A stretch of 64,000 nucleotides of DNA from Chelativorans sp. (lineage in GTDB: Bacteria > Pseudomonadota > Alphaproteobacteria > Rhizobiales > Rhizobiaceae), in the NCBI RefSeq assembly GCF_031180965.1, contig NZ_JAPSLH010000014.1, positions 1 through 64,000 of the forward strand. Direction: 5' to 3'. Below are positions 10,176 to 19,490 of this stretch, piece after piece (within the stretch, counting starts at the first letter, position 1; the number at the start of each line of letters is the position of its first letter). The notes under the pieces are model-generated. The model did not search any database and was not told where the DNA came from. It saw nothing but the letters and a program-made list of their open reading frames with translations. The position numbers and the translations under genes are program-made.

Positions 10176-10813
10176 CGAGCGAAGTCACAAGGCTGCGGGA
10201 AGAGATCTGCCTTCTTGCACGATCCATGTTCGACCGCGGCCTGACGCACGGGTCTACCGGCAATATCAGCGCGCGGCTCGCAGACGGCGGCCTGTTGGTT
10301 ACACCGACGGGGTCATCGTTCGGCAGGCTCGATCCGGCCCGCTTGTCCCGCTTTGACGCGAACGGCCGCCTCGTTGACGGCGACCCGCCGACCAAGGAGA
10401 TGCCGCTTCACACCGCCTTCTACGAAACGACCGCCGCCGGCGCGGTCGTTCATCTCCACGCGACTCATTCCGTCGCGCTCTCGATCCTTCCCAATACCGA
10501 TCCCGATGATGTCCTGCCGCCGCTGACGGCGTATTCGGTGATGAAGCTCGGCAAGGTCAAACTGCTGCCGTTCTTCGCGCCCGGCGATCCCCAGATGGGG
10601 GCCGCGATCCGCGAGCTCGCCGGCCGCCATCCGGCCGTGCTCCTTGCCCACCATGGCCCGGTCGTCGCCGCCGGCGATCTCAGCGCCGCAGTGGAGGCGA
10701 TGGAGGAGCTGGAGGCTACCGCGCGTCTGGTCCTCCTGTGCCACGGCCTGAATCCGCGGCGGCTTGCACCCGAACAGATCGACGCCGTGCGCGCCAGGGC
10801 TTCGGGTCTCTAG
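10172..10813 (+). CDS. otnC: Class II aldolase family (3-oxo-tetronate 4-phosphate decarboxylase-like)
   Basis: 213 aa; GNISARLADGGLLVTPTGSS; AVVHLHATHSVALS; LLAHHGPVVAAGDL; overlaps the otnK stop. Confidence 0.83.
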   Translation: MTSEVTRLREEICLLARSMFDRGLTHGSTGNISARLADGGLLVTPTGSSFGRLDPARLSRFDANGRLVDGDPPTKEMPLHTAFYETTAAGAVVHLHATHSVALSILPNTDPDDVLPPLTAYSVMKLGKVKLLPFFAPGDPQMGAAIRELAGRHPAVLLAHHGPVVAAGDLSAAVEAMEELEATARLVLLCHGLNPRRLAPEQIDAVRARASGL

Positions 10814-10911
10814 GCGCGATCGGAGCGCGCCGTGGGTGCCTGAGGGAAAGGGACGCTGGCCGCAATGAGTACTGCGGCGGTCAGTAGAATGCGTAGCAGG
10901 ATGCCTCTCAT
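10810..10911 (-). CDS. Putative 33-aa signal-peptide-like small ORF
   Basis: Reverse strand reads MRGILLRILLTAAVLIAASVPFPQAPTARSDRA*; hydrophobic core then Ala-rich; no homology evidence. Confidence 0.25.
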   Translation of the reverse strand: MRGILLRILLTAAVLIAASVPFPQAPTARSDRA

Positions 10912-11038
10912 TGTCCCCTTCGCACTTGCTTTCTTCGGATCGTATCGCCCTGGACCCGGGCCGTACTGTGCAGTCACTTCCAACCGAATGTGGCCGCCTC
11001 GGAGGAGTGAGCCGATGTTGCCTCCCTAGGGGAAGCGC

Positions 11039-12571
11039 TCAGGGGACCGGCTGCGACAGAATTCGCCGCAGCCCAGCGTCGGCTGCGGCACCCCAGTCCT
11101 CTAGCTCTGGTGGCGCAGCCAGATCGGGTCGAACTTTCTCCTTGCCGGGAAGGAATTCATAATAGCGCGTCGAGACGCTGACGCCGAGGCCGGAATTGGG
11201 CAGGTGGAAACGGCGGACCTCCTGCCAATTGTTTGGCGCCGCGCCGGCTGCTTCGCCCACAAGCAGTGCATTGGTCGTGCGCATGAAGTCGACGGCATTC
11301 GTCATGGCCGCCGAGAAAGTCGACCGCCCGATGATGACATACAGAACGCCCCGTCTGTTGAGCCACGGTCGGCGCGCGATCTGATCTATGAAGGCCCGTC
11401 CCTTGCTGTAGTCGCCGCCGCTGTTGTCGCGAAGATCGATGATCAGCCGGCGCGGGTGTTCTCCGTCGAGGCCCCGCAACAAAGCTTCCGCCTCGCTCGC
11501 CAGATTGCCATAGGAGCGCCAGTTCACGTAGACGCTGCCGTCAGCGAGCCCCTCGGTCCAGAATCCCTGCCCAGCGTTGCGACGCCACAAGGGTAGTCGG
11601 GGCTGCGGCGTCGCCAACAGCTTGACTTGGGGTTTCAATTGCAGACGGGTGCTGGTGCCGCCGGGCTTTTCCAACGTGAGCCGCACCGGTCCCGTGCCGC
11701 CTGCTCGTACCCCCTCGAGAATCTCGGGGTTGCTCAGCAGACCGGGAATCTCGGCGCGGACATGCTGCCGCGTTTCACCCTGCGGGATGAACGCGCGCAT
11801 GCGTTCGATCACCTGCGCGATAGGCACGCCGTTCACGGCGATCAAACGCGAGCCCAGCAGGCTTTGATGTGGCGCCGAGATGCCGACAATCCGCACCCCA
11901 TCCTCGAACCAGTAGAATTCGACCGGCAGGCGTACCGTCCCACTTGGCAGCGCGACCGCGGTATGGCCATCCCCTATGAGGGCGCCGAGCTTGCGAAACT
12001 CCAATGCAACTTGGACGCCGCTGAGTCGCGGAATCGCGTTTCGAACGCGTTCCAGCTCGCGCTCGAACTCCTTGCGTGATATGCGGTGAAAGGGCGATCC
12101 GTGCTTAGATCGCAAAATTGCGGCCAGGCGATCCAGATCCTCCAGCCATTGCGCACTGGAAATCGTCAGGTTCTGTTCAGGAGCAGCAAAGAACGTTTTG
12201 GCGTCAACCGTGGTGAGCCGGGCGGAGATGGTCCCTGGCGCACCGTCCAAGTCGAACGTCCCGGTCAGCGTCGATCCATCGATCCGTAAGAATACCACGC
12301 CGCTGCCGCCAACCCCGCGGAACCGTCCTACAATAGTGTCGCCGCCCTGAGCCTCCAGCAGCTCGAACGTGGCATCGGGTATGGACAGCCTTCCAGTGAC
12401 GGCTTCATCGGATTGGTGTAGCTCGACATGCAACGGCAATGGCGGCAGGGACAAGATTTGCGCTGTGCCCCCGAAGCGAGTGGTGCCGTTCATCTCACCC
12501 TGCGCGATAGCGGGATTCGTTACCTTCGAAACGAGCGCAAGAAGTGCCGTCACGGCAATGACGATACGCAA
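11039..12571 (-). CDS. S41-family (tail-specific protease-like) exported protein
   Basis: 510 aa with signal peptide; LIGDGHTAVALP; RLIIDLRDNSGGDYSKG; VIIGRSTFSAAMTNAVDFMRT. Confidence 0.75.
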   Translation of the reverse strand: MRIVIAVTALLALVSKVTNPAIAQGEMNGTTRFGGTAQILSLPPLPLHVELHQSDEAVTGRLSIPDATFELLEAQGGDTIVGRFRGVGGSGVVFLRIDGSTLTGTFDLDGAPGTISARLTTVDAKTFFAAPEQNLTISSAQWLEDLDRLAAILRSKHGSPFHRISRKEFERELERVRNAIPRLSGVQVALEFRKLGALIGDGHTAVALPSGTVRLPVEFYWFEDGVRIVGISAPHQSLLGSRLIAVNGVPIAQVIERMRAFIPQGETRQHVRAEIPGLLSNPEILEGVRAGGTGPVRLTLEKPGGTSTRLQLKPQVKLLATPQPRLPLWRRNAGQGFWTEGLADGSVYVNWRSYGNLASEAEALLRGLDGEHPRRLIIDLRDNSGGDYSKGRAFIDQIARRPWLNRRGVLYVIIGRSTFSAAMTNAVDFMRTTNALLVGEAAGAAPNNWQEVRRFHLPNSGLGVSVSTRYYEFLPGKEKVRPDLAAPPELEDWGAAADAGLRRILSQPVP

Positions 12572-12776
12572 ACAACCCTCCTACTTTGTGCTGTGGCATC
12601 GATCATCCGGCAACTGCCGCGATCATCGCCCTCCTGATTGATGGAAACTCGGTGCTCTTACCCGACCATTGCAGGGCGCCCTGCGGTTTGTGCAGCAGGG
12701 ACTAAGGATTCGTGATGAGAGGCCCTGGTGGAGTAGATAATCCCTCAGGCTGGGATCATGCCTCCAGCCATTATTC

Positions 12777-13643
12777 GTGAATGGGCCAATGGGCGCGCAC
12801 GAGCTGGCGAATGGACAGGCACGGTCGACTATGACGCGTCAAAGAATTGATCGCCTCAATTCTCTTCAGGGGTGGGCGGCCGACATGGCCGCGTGCATCG
12901 TGGCCGGCCTCGCATTTGGCATCGTGGGGCCGTTTGGCACGTTCTTGAACGGGTCTCTCCCAACAGTCATGGCCTATTGGACGGCTGTCCTGATGCTCAG
13001 CGGCATCGTGCTAGGTCTCTTCGTAAGGTTTGCCTGCGCGTGGGCTCATTACCGGCGGCTACCCCCCTGGATCTGGATGGCAGGCATACTGATCGTGTCC
13101 GCGCCGCCGCTGGCCATCATGAGCCGGACGCTGGCGGTCACGTTGTGGCCGGAAGTAGACACGTCGGTCGGTTGGATCGAGTGGCACGGACAGACCTTGG
13201 CCATAAGCGCAATCTGCCTGTTACTGTATGTCGCCTTTCGTTTCCGGACGTTATGGCCACTGCCCAGCCGAGAGGGAGTAGCAGTCGCCCCCCATTGGAC
13301 CGCGCGCCTGTCGCCTCAACTGCGGCGTAGCGTAATCTGTCTTCAGATGGAGGATCACTACGTCCGCTTTCATACGCGAAGCGGTTCGAAATTGCTGCTC
13401 ATGCCGCTCGGCCAGGCGATCGCTCAATTGGACGCGGTTGACGGCCTGCAAGTTCACCGATCATGGTGGGTGGCGCGCCATGCTGTCGAGGGCGTCATCC
13501 GTGACGGACGCAACCTGCGCCTCCGCCTGACGACAGGCATCGAAGCACCTGTCGCACGCGCGAAAGTTGCCACGCTGCGCTCGGCGGGCTGGCTCCCGCC
13601 TGTCCTTCCTATGAGCAACCACCAGGAACGTGACACGGCCTGA
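12777..13643 (+). CDS. Membrane-anchored LytTR DNA-binding regulator
   Basis: 288 aa; about four TM helices, then VICLQMEDHYVRFHTRSGSKLLLMPLGQAIAQLDAVDGLQVHRSWWVARHAVEGVIRDGRNLRLRLTTG (LytTR). Confidence 0.85.
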   Translation: MNGPMGAHELANGQARSTMTRQRIDRLNSLQGWAADMAACIVAGLAFGIVGPFGTFLNGSLPTVMAYWTAVLMLSGIVLGLFVRFACAWAHYRRLPPWIWMAGILIVSAPPLAIMSRTLAVTLWPEVDTSVGWIEWHGQTLAISAICLLLYVAFRFRTLWPLPSREGVAVAPHWTARLSPQLRRSVICLQMEDHYVRFHTRSGSKLLLMPLGQAIAQLDAVDGLQVHRSWWVARHAVEGVIRDGRNLRLRLTTGIEAPVARAKVATLRSAGWLPPVLPMSNHQERDTA

Positions 13644-13693
13644 CTGCTCATGCACGAGTGACCGCCAGCCGGGCAATCGAGAGACGATCCGCA

Positions 13694-15250
13694 TCAATCT
13701 CCCGTCACCATAGTCCGAGCGAAGGTCTCGGCTATGGCGAGAACGGCCGCGTGAATGGGCCCTGCGGTGAGGCTGGGCATGACCGAAGCATCCACGACAA
13801 ACAGATTGTCGAGCGCCTTTAGCCGCAGATTCGCATCCACGACGGCGTCTGCATCCCTACCCATCCTGCAGGTACCGCAGGGGTGATGGTGTGTGATGGC
13901 CGCCTGCGCGATGAAGTCGTCCATCTCGGCCGCGTTGTTGAGGGTTCCTGGCAGGAGTTCCCGCTCTCGCCAATCGGCGAGCTCGTCTCGATGCCCGATT
14001 GCCCGCGCCGCCTGGAGAGCTTGGCGAAACAGCTCGCGGTCCCGGCGGGTTTGCAAGTAGGCGGGATTGATAATCAGTCGGTCCCCGAGTTCCGGCCCAC
14101 TTATGCGCACGCTGCCGCGGCTTGTGGGGTGGGTGATCCCAAATAGCAGCGAATAGGCCGAGCCGACAGCAGGGGCCTGAAAGCGCTCAGACACGATCGG
14201 GGCTATGCCGCAACCGACGACGATTTCAGGCTGCCCTGTAGCGGTGAAGTCGGCAGCGCGCATATAGGCCATCGACTCCGAGTGCTGGAGACGCGATGGA
14301 GGAACAGGCCTGCGGGCCGCATAAAGATTACCAGCGCCGAGCAAGTGGTCCTGAAGGTTGCTGCCTATGTCCGGTACATGAATCAGGCAATCAACGCCTG
14401 CCTTGCTCAGCACAACTTGCGGCCCGATGCCCGAGCGCATCAACAAGGCGGGACTTTCCAGCGCGCCTGCGGATAAGACAATCTGGTCTGCAAAGACATT
14501 GACCAAACCTTCTCGCCCCACGACTTCGACGCTGCGGACCCGACTGCCATCGAGCTTAACTCGTCGCGCCCGGGATCCCGTGACGATGCGCAGGTTATCG
14601 CGCGCCCGAACGGCCGGCGTCAGCCAGGCATCCGCTGCCGTTACGCGCCGCCCGTTGCTGATGTTCAGGGAATTGGGGGTGACGCCGATCATCTCTCCGC
14701 CGTTGTGACCTCCAAGGCGGGGCAGCCCCAGAGAAGCGCCTGCCTCCATGAAGGCTCGTGCGACCGGGCTTACTTCTTCCGCCGGCACATGAACGGGCAT
14801 TGGCCCGCCCTTGCCGTAAAGGCCGTTGCCGCCAAGAGGGTGGTCTTCGATCGCCCGGAAAGCAGGCAGAAGTTCCTCCCAGCTCCATCGGGAATCGCCG
14901 GTTGCGTCGACCCAAGCCAGGAAGTCCGAAGGGTGGCCGCGCATATAACCCATCGCGTGCAGGCAACTCGATCCGCCGATCACCCGCCCGCGAGCCCAGT
15001 GATGCACCCGGCCCGCGGTTCCGGCTTGCGGCTCCGTGCGATAATCCCAATCGTAACTGCGGCCCTGAAGCGCCGGCCATGCAGCGGGCTTCCAGATGTC
15101 GGGGTCGCTCGCCTCTTCGCCTGCCTCGATCAACAGGACGCGACGAGCCGGCTCCTCGCTCAATCGCCCTGCAAGCAAAGCGCCAGCCGAGCCGCCGCCG
15201 ATGATGACGACATCGGCAGTCATTTTGCTTTCAACCTCAGCCTTGGTCAT
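13694..15250 (-). CDS. Pyridoxine 4-oxidase (GMC-family FAD oxidoreductase)
   Basis: DVVIIGGGSAGALLAGRLSEEPARRVLLIEAGEEASDPDIWKPAAWPALQGRSYDWDYRTE; closely matches my recollection of M. loti PNOX (mll6785); start taken at MTKAEVESKM. Confidence 0.88.
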   Translation of the reverse strand: MTKAEVESKMTADVVIIGGGSAGALLAGRLSEEPARRVLLIEAGEEASDPDIWKPAAWPALQGRSYDWDYRTEPQAGTAGRVHHWARGRVIGGSSCLHAMGYMRGHPSDFLAWVDATGDSRWSWEELLPAFRAIEDHPLGGNGLYGKGGPMPVHVPAEEVSPVARAFMEAGASLGLPRLGGHNGGEMIGVTPNSLNISNGRRVTAADAWLTPAVRARDNLRIVTGSRARRVKLDGSRVRSVEVVGREGLVNVFADQIVLSAGALESPALLMRSGIGPQVVLSKAGVDCLIHVPDIGSNLQDHLLGAGNLYAARRPVPPSRLQHSESMAYMRAADFTATGQPEIVVGCGIAPIVSERFQAPAVGSAYSLLFGITHPTSRGSVRISGPELGDRLIINPAYLQTRRDRELFRQALQAARAIGHRDELADWRERELLPGTLNNAAEMDDFIAQAAITHHHPCGTCRMGRDADAVVDANLRLKALDNLFVVDASVMPSLTAGPIHAAVLAIAETFARTMVTGD

Positions 15251-15398
15251 CGCCACCCTATACGGCACGTGCCGGTTTCGATGTCCGGATGTTCGACACG
15301 GAAAGAAGCCCCGCGGTGATTTATGCTCGTCGGTCACCTCGTTCAAAACGTCATGAAGGATTTGGAACCCTTCAAACGAGCACCGCCTTCCGGAAAGA

Positions 15399-16070
15399 CT
15401 AGGCGCCGCCTTCCATGGATTTCTTCGCCGCCGCTTTCGCCCTTAAGAGGTGCTTCTTCGAAGCTTTGCGCGCGGCCTTTTCGTCGCCAGCGGCGATGGC
15501 TTCGAAGATCTCCCTCATCTCAGCCAGGCTGCTTTGTGCTCTGCCTTCCAATGACATCGACCGTCCGCGAAAGAAGCTGATTCTGGCTACGAGACCGCGG
15601 TGGACTTCCTCCAGGACAGGGTTTCCGCAATTGCCGAGTATGGTCGAATAGAAGTCTGCGGCGGTCATGACTTGGGCCAGGCTGTCATTGCTGGATGCCG
15701 CCGCTTCGAACGCCAAAAGGGACTTCTCAAGTTCATGCAGCTGCTCCGCGGAAATCCTCAACGCGCATCGTCCAGCAGCCTCCACTTCCAGCAGCTCTCG
15801 AACCTCGTAGATGGCTGTTGCCTCCTCCCACGAAAGCGCCGGTATCGACGGACCGCGATTGGGTACAATTTCGATCAGGCGTTCAGCTTCAAGGCTACGC
15901 AGCGCCTCCCTTAATGAGGGGCGGCTGACGCCGAGTTGCGCACATAACTGACTTTCGACAAGGCGGCTTCCCGGCGGGAATATTCCAGAAAAGATGGCGA
16001 ACCGTAGCTTGTCGACGGTCTCCTGCTGCACCGTTCTTGGTGAAATCCGCAAATTCAAACCTGGCGTCAT
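15399..16070 (-). CDS. GntR-family (FCD) regulator, probable regulator of the B6 cluster
   Basis: 223 aa; GSRLVESQLCAQLGVSRPSLREALRSLEAERLIEIVPNRGPSIPAL; divergent from the B6 operon. Confidence 0.87.
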   Translation of the reverse strand: MTPGLNLRISPRTVQQETVDKLRFAIFSGIFPPGSRLVESQLCAQLGVSRPSLREALRSLEAERLIEIVPNRGPSIPALSWEEATAIYEVRELLEVEAAGRCALRISAEQLHELEKSLLAFEAAASSNDSLAQVMTAADFYSTILGNCGNPVLEEVHRGLVARISFFRGRSMSLEGRAQSSLAEMREIFEAIAAGDEKAARKASKKHLLRAKAAAKKSMEGGA

Positions 16071-16152
16071 CGGTCGAATCTCGTGGGCTCCCGCGTCGCA
16101 ATCTATCGCATCTTACGCGACGCCGCAGCAAATGGACATCAGCGAACCAGTA

Positions 16153-16191
16153 GATTGTCAATTATCAAGATTGAAAGACTGTCAGACAATC
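16153..16191. promoter_or_regulatory. Putative GntR operator region in the divergent B6 promoter
   Basis: Minus strand reads attgtctgacagt (centre 16184), plus a gattgtc...gacaatc inverted pair at 16153-16159/16185-16191. Confidence 0.5.
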
Positions 16192-16226
16192 CTGTTGACG
16201 CGCTGCGGGGAATGTGATCCCTTGGG

Positions 16227-17090
16227 ATGAGAGGGGAAACGGTCTGGGGGGCGTTGAACTTGGCGGCAAATGCATCTTATGGCCAATTGAACTCGCGACG
16301 GATCGATACGGGTGGAATCACCTTGAACGTCCGCGAGGCCGGCAACGGCCCTTTGATGCTGTTCTTTCATGGCATCACCGCCAACTCCGCCGTCTTTGCA
16401 CCCTTGATGACTCGGCTCTCGTATCGCTTCACCACCATAGCGGTTGATCAAAGGGGCCATGGCAAGAGCGGTAAGCCGGAAAGCGGCTACAACGCGGACG
16501 ATTTCGCAAACGACATCGCTGCCCTGATACGCAGTCTCGACAAAGGTCCTGCCATTCTCGTGGGACATTCGCTGGGTGCGAGAAACTCGGTCACGGCTGC
16601 CGCGAAATACCCGGACCTGGTGCGGTCGGTCATAGCAATCGACTTCACGCCATATATCGAGCCTGAAGTGTTCGACGCGTTGGAGGCCCGTGTAAACGCT
16701 GGAGATCAGCTTTTCGAGAATTTACAGGCCGTCGAGGCATATCTGGCCAACCGGTATCCGAACATTCCCGCCGATGCCATCAGAATTCGGGCCGAAAGCG
16801 GATATCAGCCGGTCGATGGCGGGCTGCGTCCACTGGCGTCGCCCACTGCCATGGCTCAAACCGCCAAGGGCCTGCGATCAGACCTGACGCCTGCCTATCG
16901 CGAAGTGAAGAAGCCCGTCCTCATCATCCGCGGTGAACTCAGCAAGTTGGTTTCGGCCGCGGCGCTGGCAAAGACAAGCCGGCTGCGCCCGGACCTGCCT
17001 GTGGTCGTCGTCCCGAACGCTGATCACTACGTCAATGAGGTGTCTCCCGACATCACGCTGAAAGCGATCACGAATTTCATCGATGCCTGA
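16227..17090 (+). CDS. (E)-2-(acetamidomethylene)succinate hydrolase (alpha/beta hydrolase)
   Basis: 287 aa; NVREAGNGPLMLFFHGITANSAVFAPLMTRLSYRFTTIAVDQRGHGKSGKPE; GHSLGARN; resembles M. loti mlr6787. Confidence 0.88.
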   Translation: MRGETVWGALNLAANASYGQLNSRRIDTGGITLNVREAGNGPLMLFFHGITANSAVFAPLMTRLSYRFTTIAVDQRGHGKSGKPESGYNADDFANDIAALIRSLDKGPAILVGHSLGARNSVTAAAKYPDLVRSVIAIDFTPYIEPEVFDALEARVNAGDQLFENLQAVEAYLANRYPNIPADAIRIRAESGYQPVDGGLRPLASPTAMAQTAKGLRSDLTPAYREVKKPVLIIRGELSKLVSAAALAKTSRLRPDLPVVVVPNADHYVNEVSPDITLKAITNFIDA

Positions 17091-17132
17091 CGGCCGATCA
17101 CGCCGTCTTCTTGTACGCAATAGGATCTGAAA

Positions 17133-18272
17133 ATGGCCAATGTGAACAAAACATCCGGCAAGTCGCGTCGCGCGGAAGTCGCGGGTGGCGGCTTTGCGGG
17201 TCTGACAGCCGCCATCGCTCTGAGGCAGAACGGTTGGGATGTCAGGTTGCACGAGAAGAGCTCAGAACTGCGGGCATTCGGCGCAGGCATCTACCTCTGG
17301 CACAACGGGCTTCGCGTGCTCGAAGGCATAGGCGCCCTGGACGACGTTCTCCAGGGCTCCCACACGCCTCCAACCTATGAGACCTGGCTGCACAACAAGT
17401 CGATCTCGAAGGAGACGTTCAACGGTCTTCCCTGGCGCATCATGACCCGGAGTCACCTGCACAATGCATTGGTTGCTCGTGCCCGTGCCGTGGGTGTCGA
17501 TATCCGCGTGAATTCGGAGGCCGTTGCCGCCGACCCGGAAGGGCGCCTGACCCTCCAGACTGGAGAGGTTCTCGAAGCCGATTTGATTGTCGGCGCCGAC
17601 GGTGTTGGATCCAAGGTCAGGGATTCCATCGGTTTCGAGCAGGACCGGTGGATTTCCATAGACGGTCTGATCCGACTGATTGTCCCACGCAAGAAGAAGG
17701 AACTTGGCCATGGCGAGTGGGATAACACCATCGACATGTGGAACTTCTGGCCGCGCGTGCAGCGGATTCTCTATTCTCCCTGCAATGAGAACGAGCTCTA
17801 TCTGGGCCTCATGGCCCCGGCCGCGGATCCACGCGGATCGCGGGTCCCGATCGACCTGGAAGTCTGGGTCGAGATGTTCCCCTTTCTGGAGCCGTGCCTG
17901 ATCGAGGCGGCGAAGCTGGAAACTGCCAGATACGATAAGTACGAAACGACCAAGCTGGCTAGCTGGACGAGGGGCAAGGTCGCCCTTGTGGGAGATGCCG
18001 CACATGCAATGTGCCCGGCTCTTGCCCAAGGCGCCGGCTGCGCGATGGTGAACGCTTTCAGCCTGTCGCAAGACTTGGAAACAGGCTCCTCCGTCGAAGA
18101 CGCGTTGGTCGATTGGGAAAAGCGCATTCGCCCGATCACGGATCGCTGCCAGGCCCTGTCTGGCGAATATGCGGCGAACCGTTCGCTCTCGAAGGGAAAC
18201 ATGTTCACGCCGGCAGCCTTGGAGGCTGCTCGTTACGATCCGCTGCGCCGCGTGTTCTCATGGCCCCAGTAG
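17133..18272 (+). CDS. 2-methyl-3-hydroxypyridine-5-carboxylate oxygenase (MHPCO, FAD monooxygenase)
   Basis: 379 aa; RRAEVAGGGFAGLTAAIALRQNGWDVRLHEKSSELRAFGAGIYLWHNGLRVLE; GDAAHAMCPALAQGAGCAM; resembles M. loti mlr6788. Confidence 0.9.
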   Translation: MANVNKTSGKSRRAEVAGGGFAGLTAAIALRQNGWDVRLHEKSSELRAFGAGIYLWHNGLRVLEGIGALDDVLQGSHTPPTYETWLHNKSISKETFNGLPWRIMTRSHLHNALVARARAVGVDIRVNSEAVAADPEGRLTLQTGEVLEADLIVGADGVGSKVRDSIGFEQDRWISIDGLIRLIVPRKKKELGHGEWDNTIDMWNFWPRVQRILYSPCNENELYLGLMAPAADPRGSRVPIDLEVWVEMFPFLEPCLIEAAKLETARYDKYETTKLASWTRGKVALVGDAAHAMCPALAQGAGCAMVNAFSLSQDLETGSSVEDALVDWEKRIRPITDRCQALSGEYAANRSLSKGNMFTPAALEAARYDPLRRVFSWPQ

Positions 18273-18338
18273 CGTCGGTCAGCCGCTCAACAAATGAATT
18301 GGCGCGCGCGGGAGCTGCGCTCTGCCTAGGAGATGAGA

Positions 18339-18947
18339 ATGGACTATTCGGCTGAAGTTGAAAAACACTATGAGGTGCGCGGCTGGTATTCGACCGTTCA
18401 TGAAATCCGGCATGACGGCGGACAACCTGGCGATACCCTCGTCAAGGCGGCGGTGGGCGTCGTCATACGCAATCCTTTTGCTGGCAAATTCGTCGCCGAT
18501 TTGTCCCCTCTCATAGATCCCAGTCCGGCCATCGGTCATGCGCTCGGCCAGCGAGTCGTGGCCCTGCTCGGCAACAGGCCGGTCGAAAGCTATGGCAAGG
18601 GCGGTATCGCCGGCACAGCCGGTGAGCAGGAGCATGTCGTCGCCTGCATCACCACCGCGTTTGGAAACCCACTGCGGGAACAGGTAGGTGGCGGGAAGGC
18701 CTGGATCTCGTCGGCCAGCAAAGTGGCCGCCGCCGGCGCATCCATCGACATACCGCTCGCCCACAAGGATGAGCTCTACATCCGTTCCCACTATGACGCC
18801 GTCACCTTCTCCGTACCGGATAGCCCGCGCCCGAATGAGCTTTTGATCTGCGTCGCCGCCGCAACCGGCCCGCGCGTGCATCAGCGCGTCGGCGGCAAAT
18901 CCGTCGCTGACCTAAGGCCGCCATCTAGTTCGATCGGAACCTATTAA
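18339..18947 (+). CDS. Amino acid synthesis family protein (DUF1185-like), role in B6 catabolism unknown
   Basis: MDYSAEVEKHYEVRGWYSTVHEIRHDGGQPGDTLVKAAVGVVIRNPFAGKFVADLSPLIDP; AGEQEHVVACITTAFGNPLRE; RBS aggag 6 nt upstream. Confidence 0.75.
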   Translation: MDYSAEVEKHYEVRGWYSTVHEIRHDGGQPGDTLVKAAVGVVIRNPFAGKFVADLSPLIDPSPAIGHALGQRVVALLGNRPVESYGKGGIAGTAGEQEHVVACITTAFGNPLREQVGGGKAWISSASKVAAAGASIDIPLAHKDELYIRSHYDAVTFSVPDSPRPNELLICVAAATGPRVHQRVGGKSVADLRPPSSSIGTY

Positions 18948-18959
18948 AGGACCAATTCC

Positions 18960-19418
18960 ATGCCTCTGAACATCAAGGACCTCAAGATTACATCCGCTGA
19001 TTTCCAGCCGCTCGGGAAAATGCGGGATGAGCATGCCGGCGACAAGGGCAACGTCCTGCCCAAGCTGACGATAAGCGGCGTCCCGGCGGGTGCAAAAGAA
19101 CTCGCGGTTATTTGCCATGACCCCGACGCGCCCTTGCCCAACGGCTTCACGCATTGGGTCGTCTACGGCATCGATCCGTCGACGACCGATCTTTCTGACG
19201 CGCAGGAGAAGTTTCGCGTGGGACCCAATGGCGTCGGCGACAAGCAGTACTACGGGCCTCAGCCGCCGGCCGGCCACGGAGTGCATCACTATTATTTCTG
19301 GGTCTACGCCCTGGACACAAAGGTCGAGGGAACGCCTACCCGCGAGGAATTCCTCCAGAAATATGCCGGAAACATCATCGAGCAGAACCGGATTGTCGGC
19401 ACTTACGAGAACAAATGA
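18960..19418 (+). CDS. YbhB/YbcL (PEBP-like) family protein
   Basis: 152 aa; AKELAVICHDPDAPLPNGFTHWVVYGIDPST; GPQPPAGHGVHHYYFWVYALD. Confidence 0.85.
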   Translation: MPLNIKDLKITSADFQPLGKMRDEHAGDKGNVLPKLTISGVPAGAKELAVICHDPDAPLPNGFTHWVVYGIDPSTTDLSDAQEKFRVGPNGVGDKQYYGPQPPAGHGVHHYYFWVYALDTKVEGTPTREEFLQKYAGNIIEQNRIVGTYENK

Positions 19419-19490
19419 AAGCAGCGGCCGCAGCGATCAATAACAAGAACAAGAACGAACGTGCTCGCTGTGCAATGGGAGAATTCGAGA

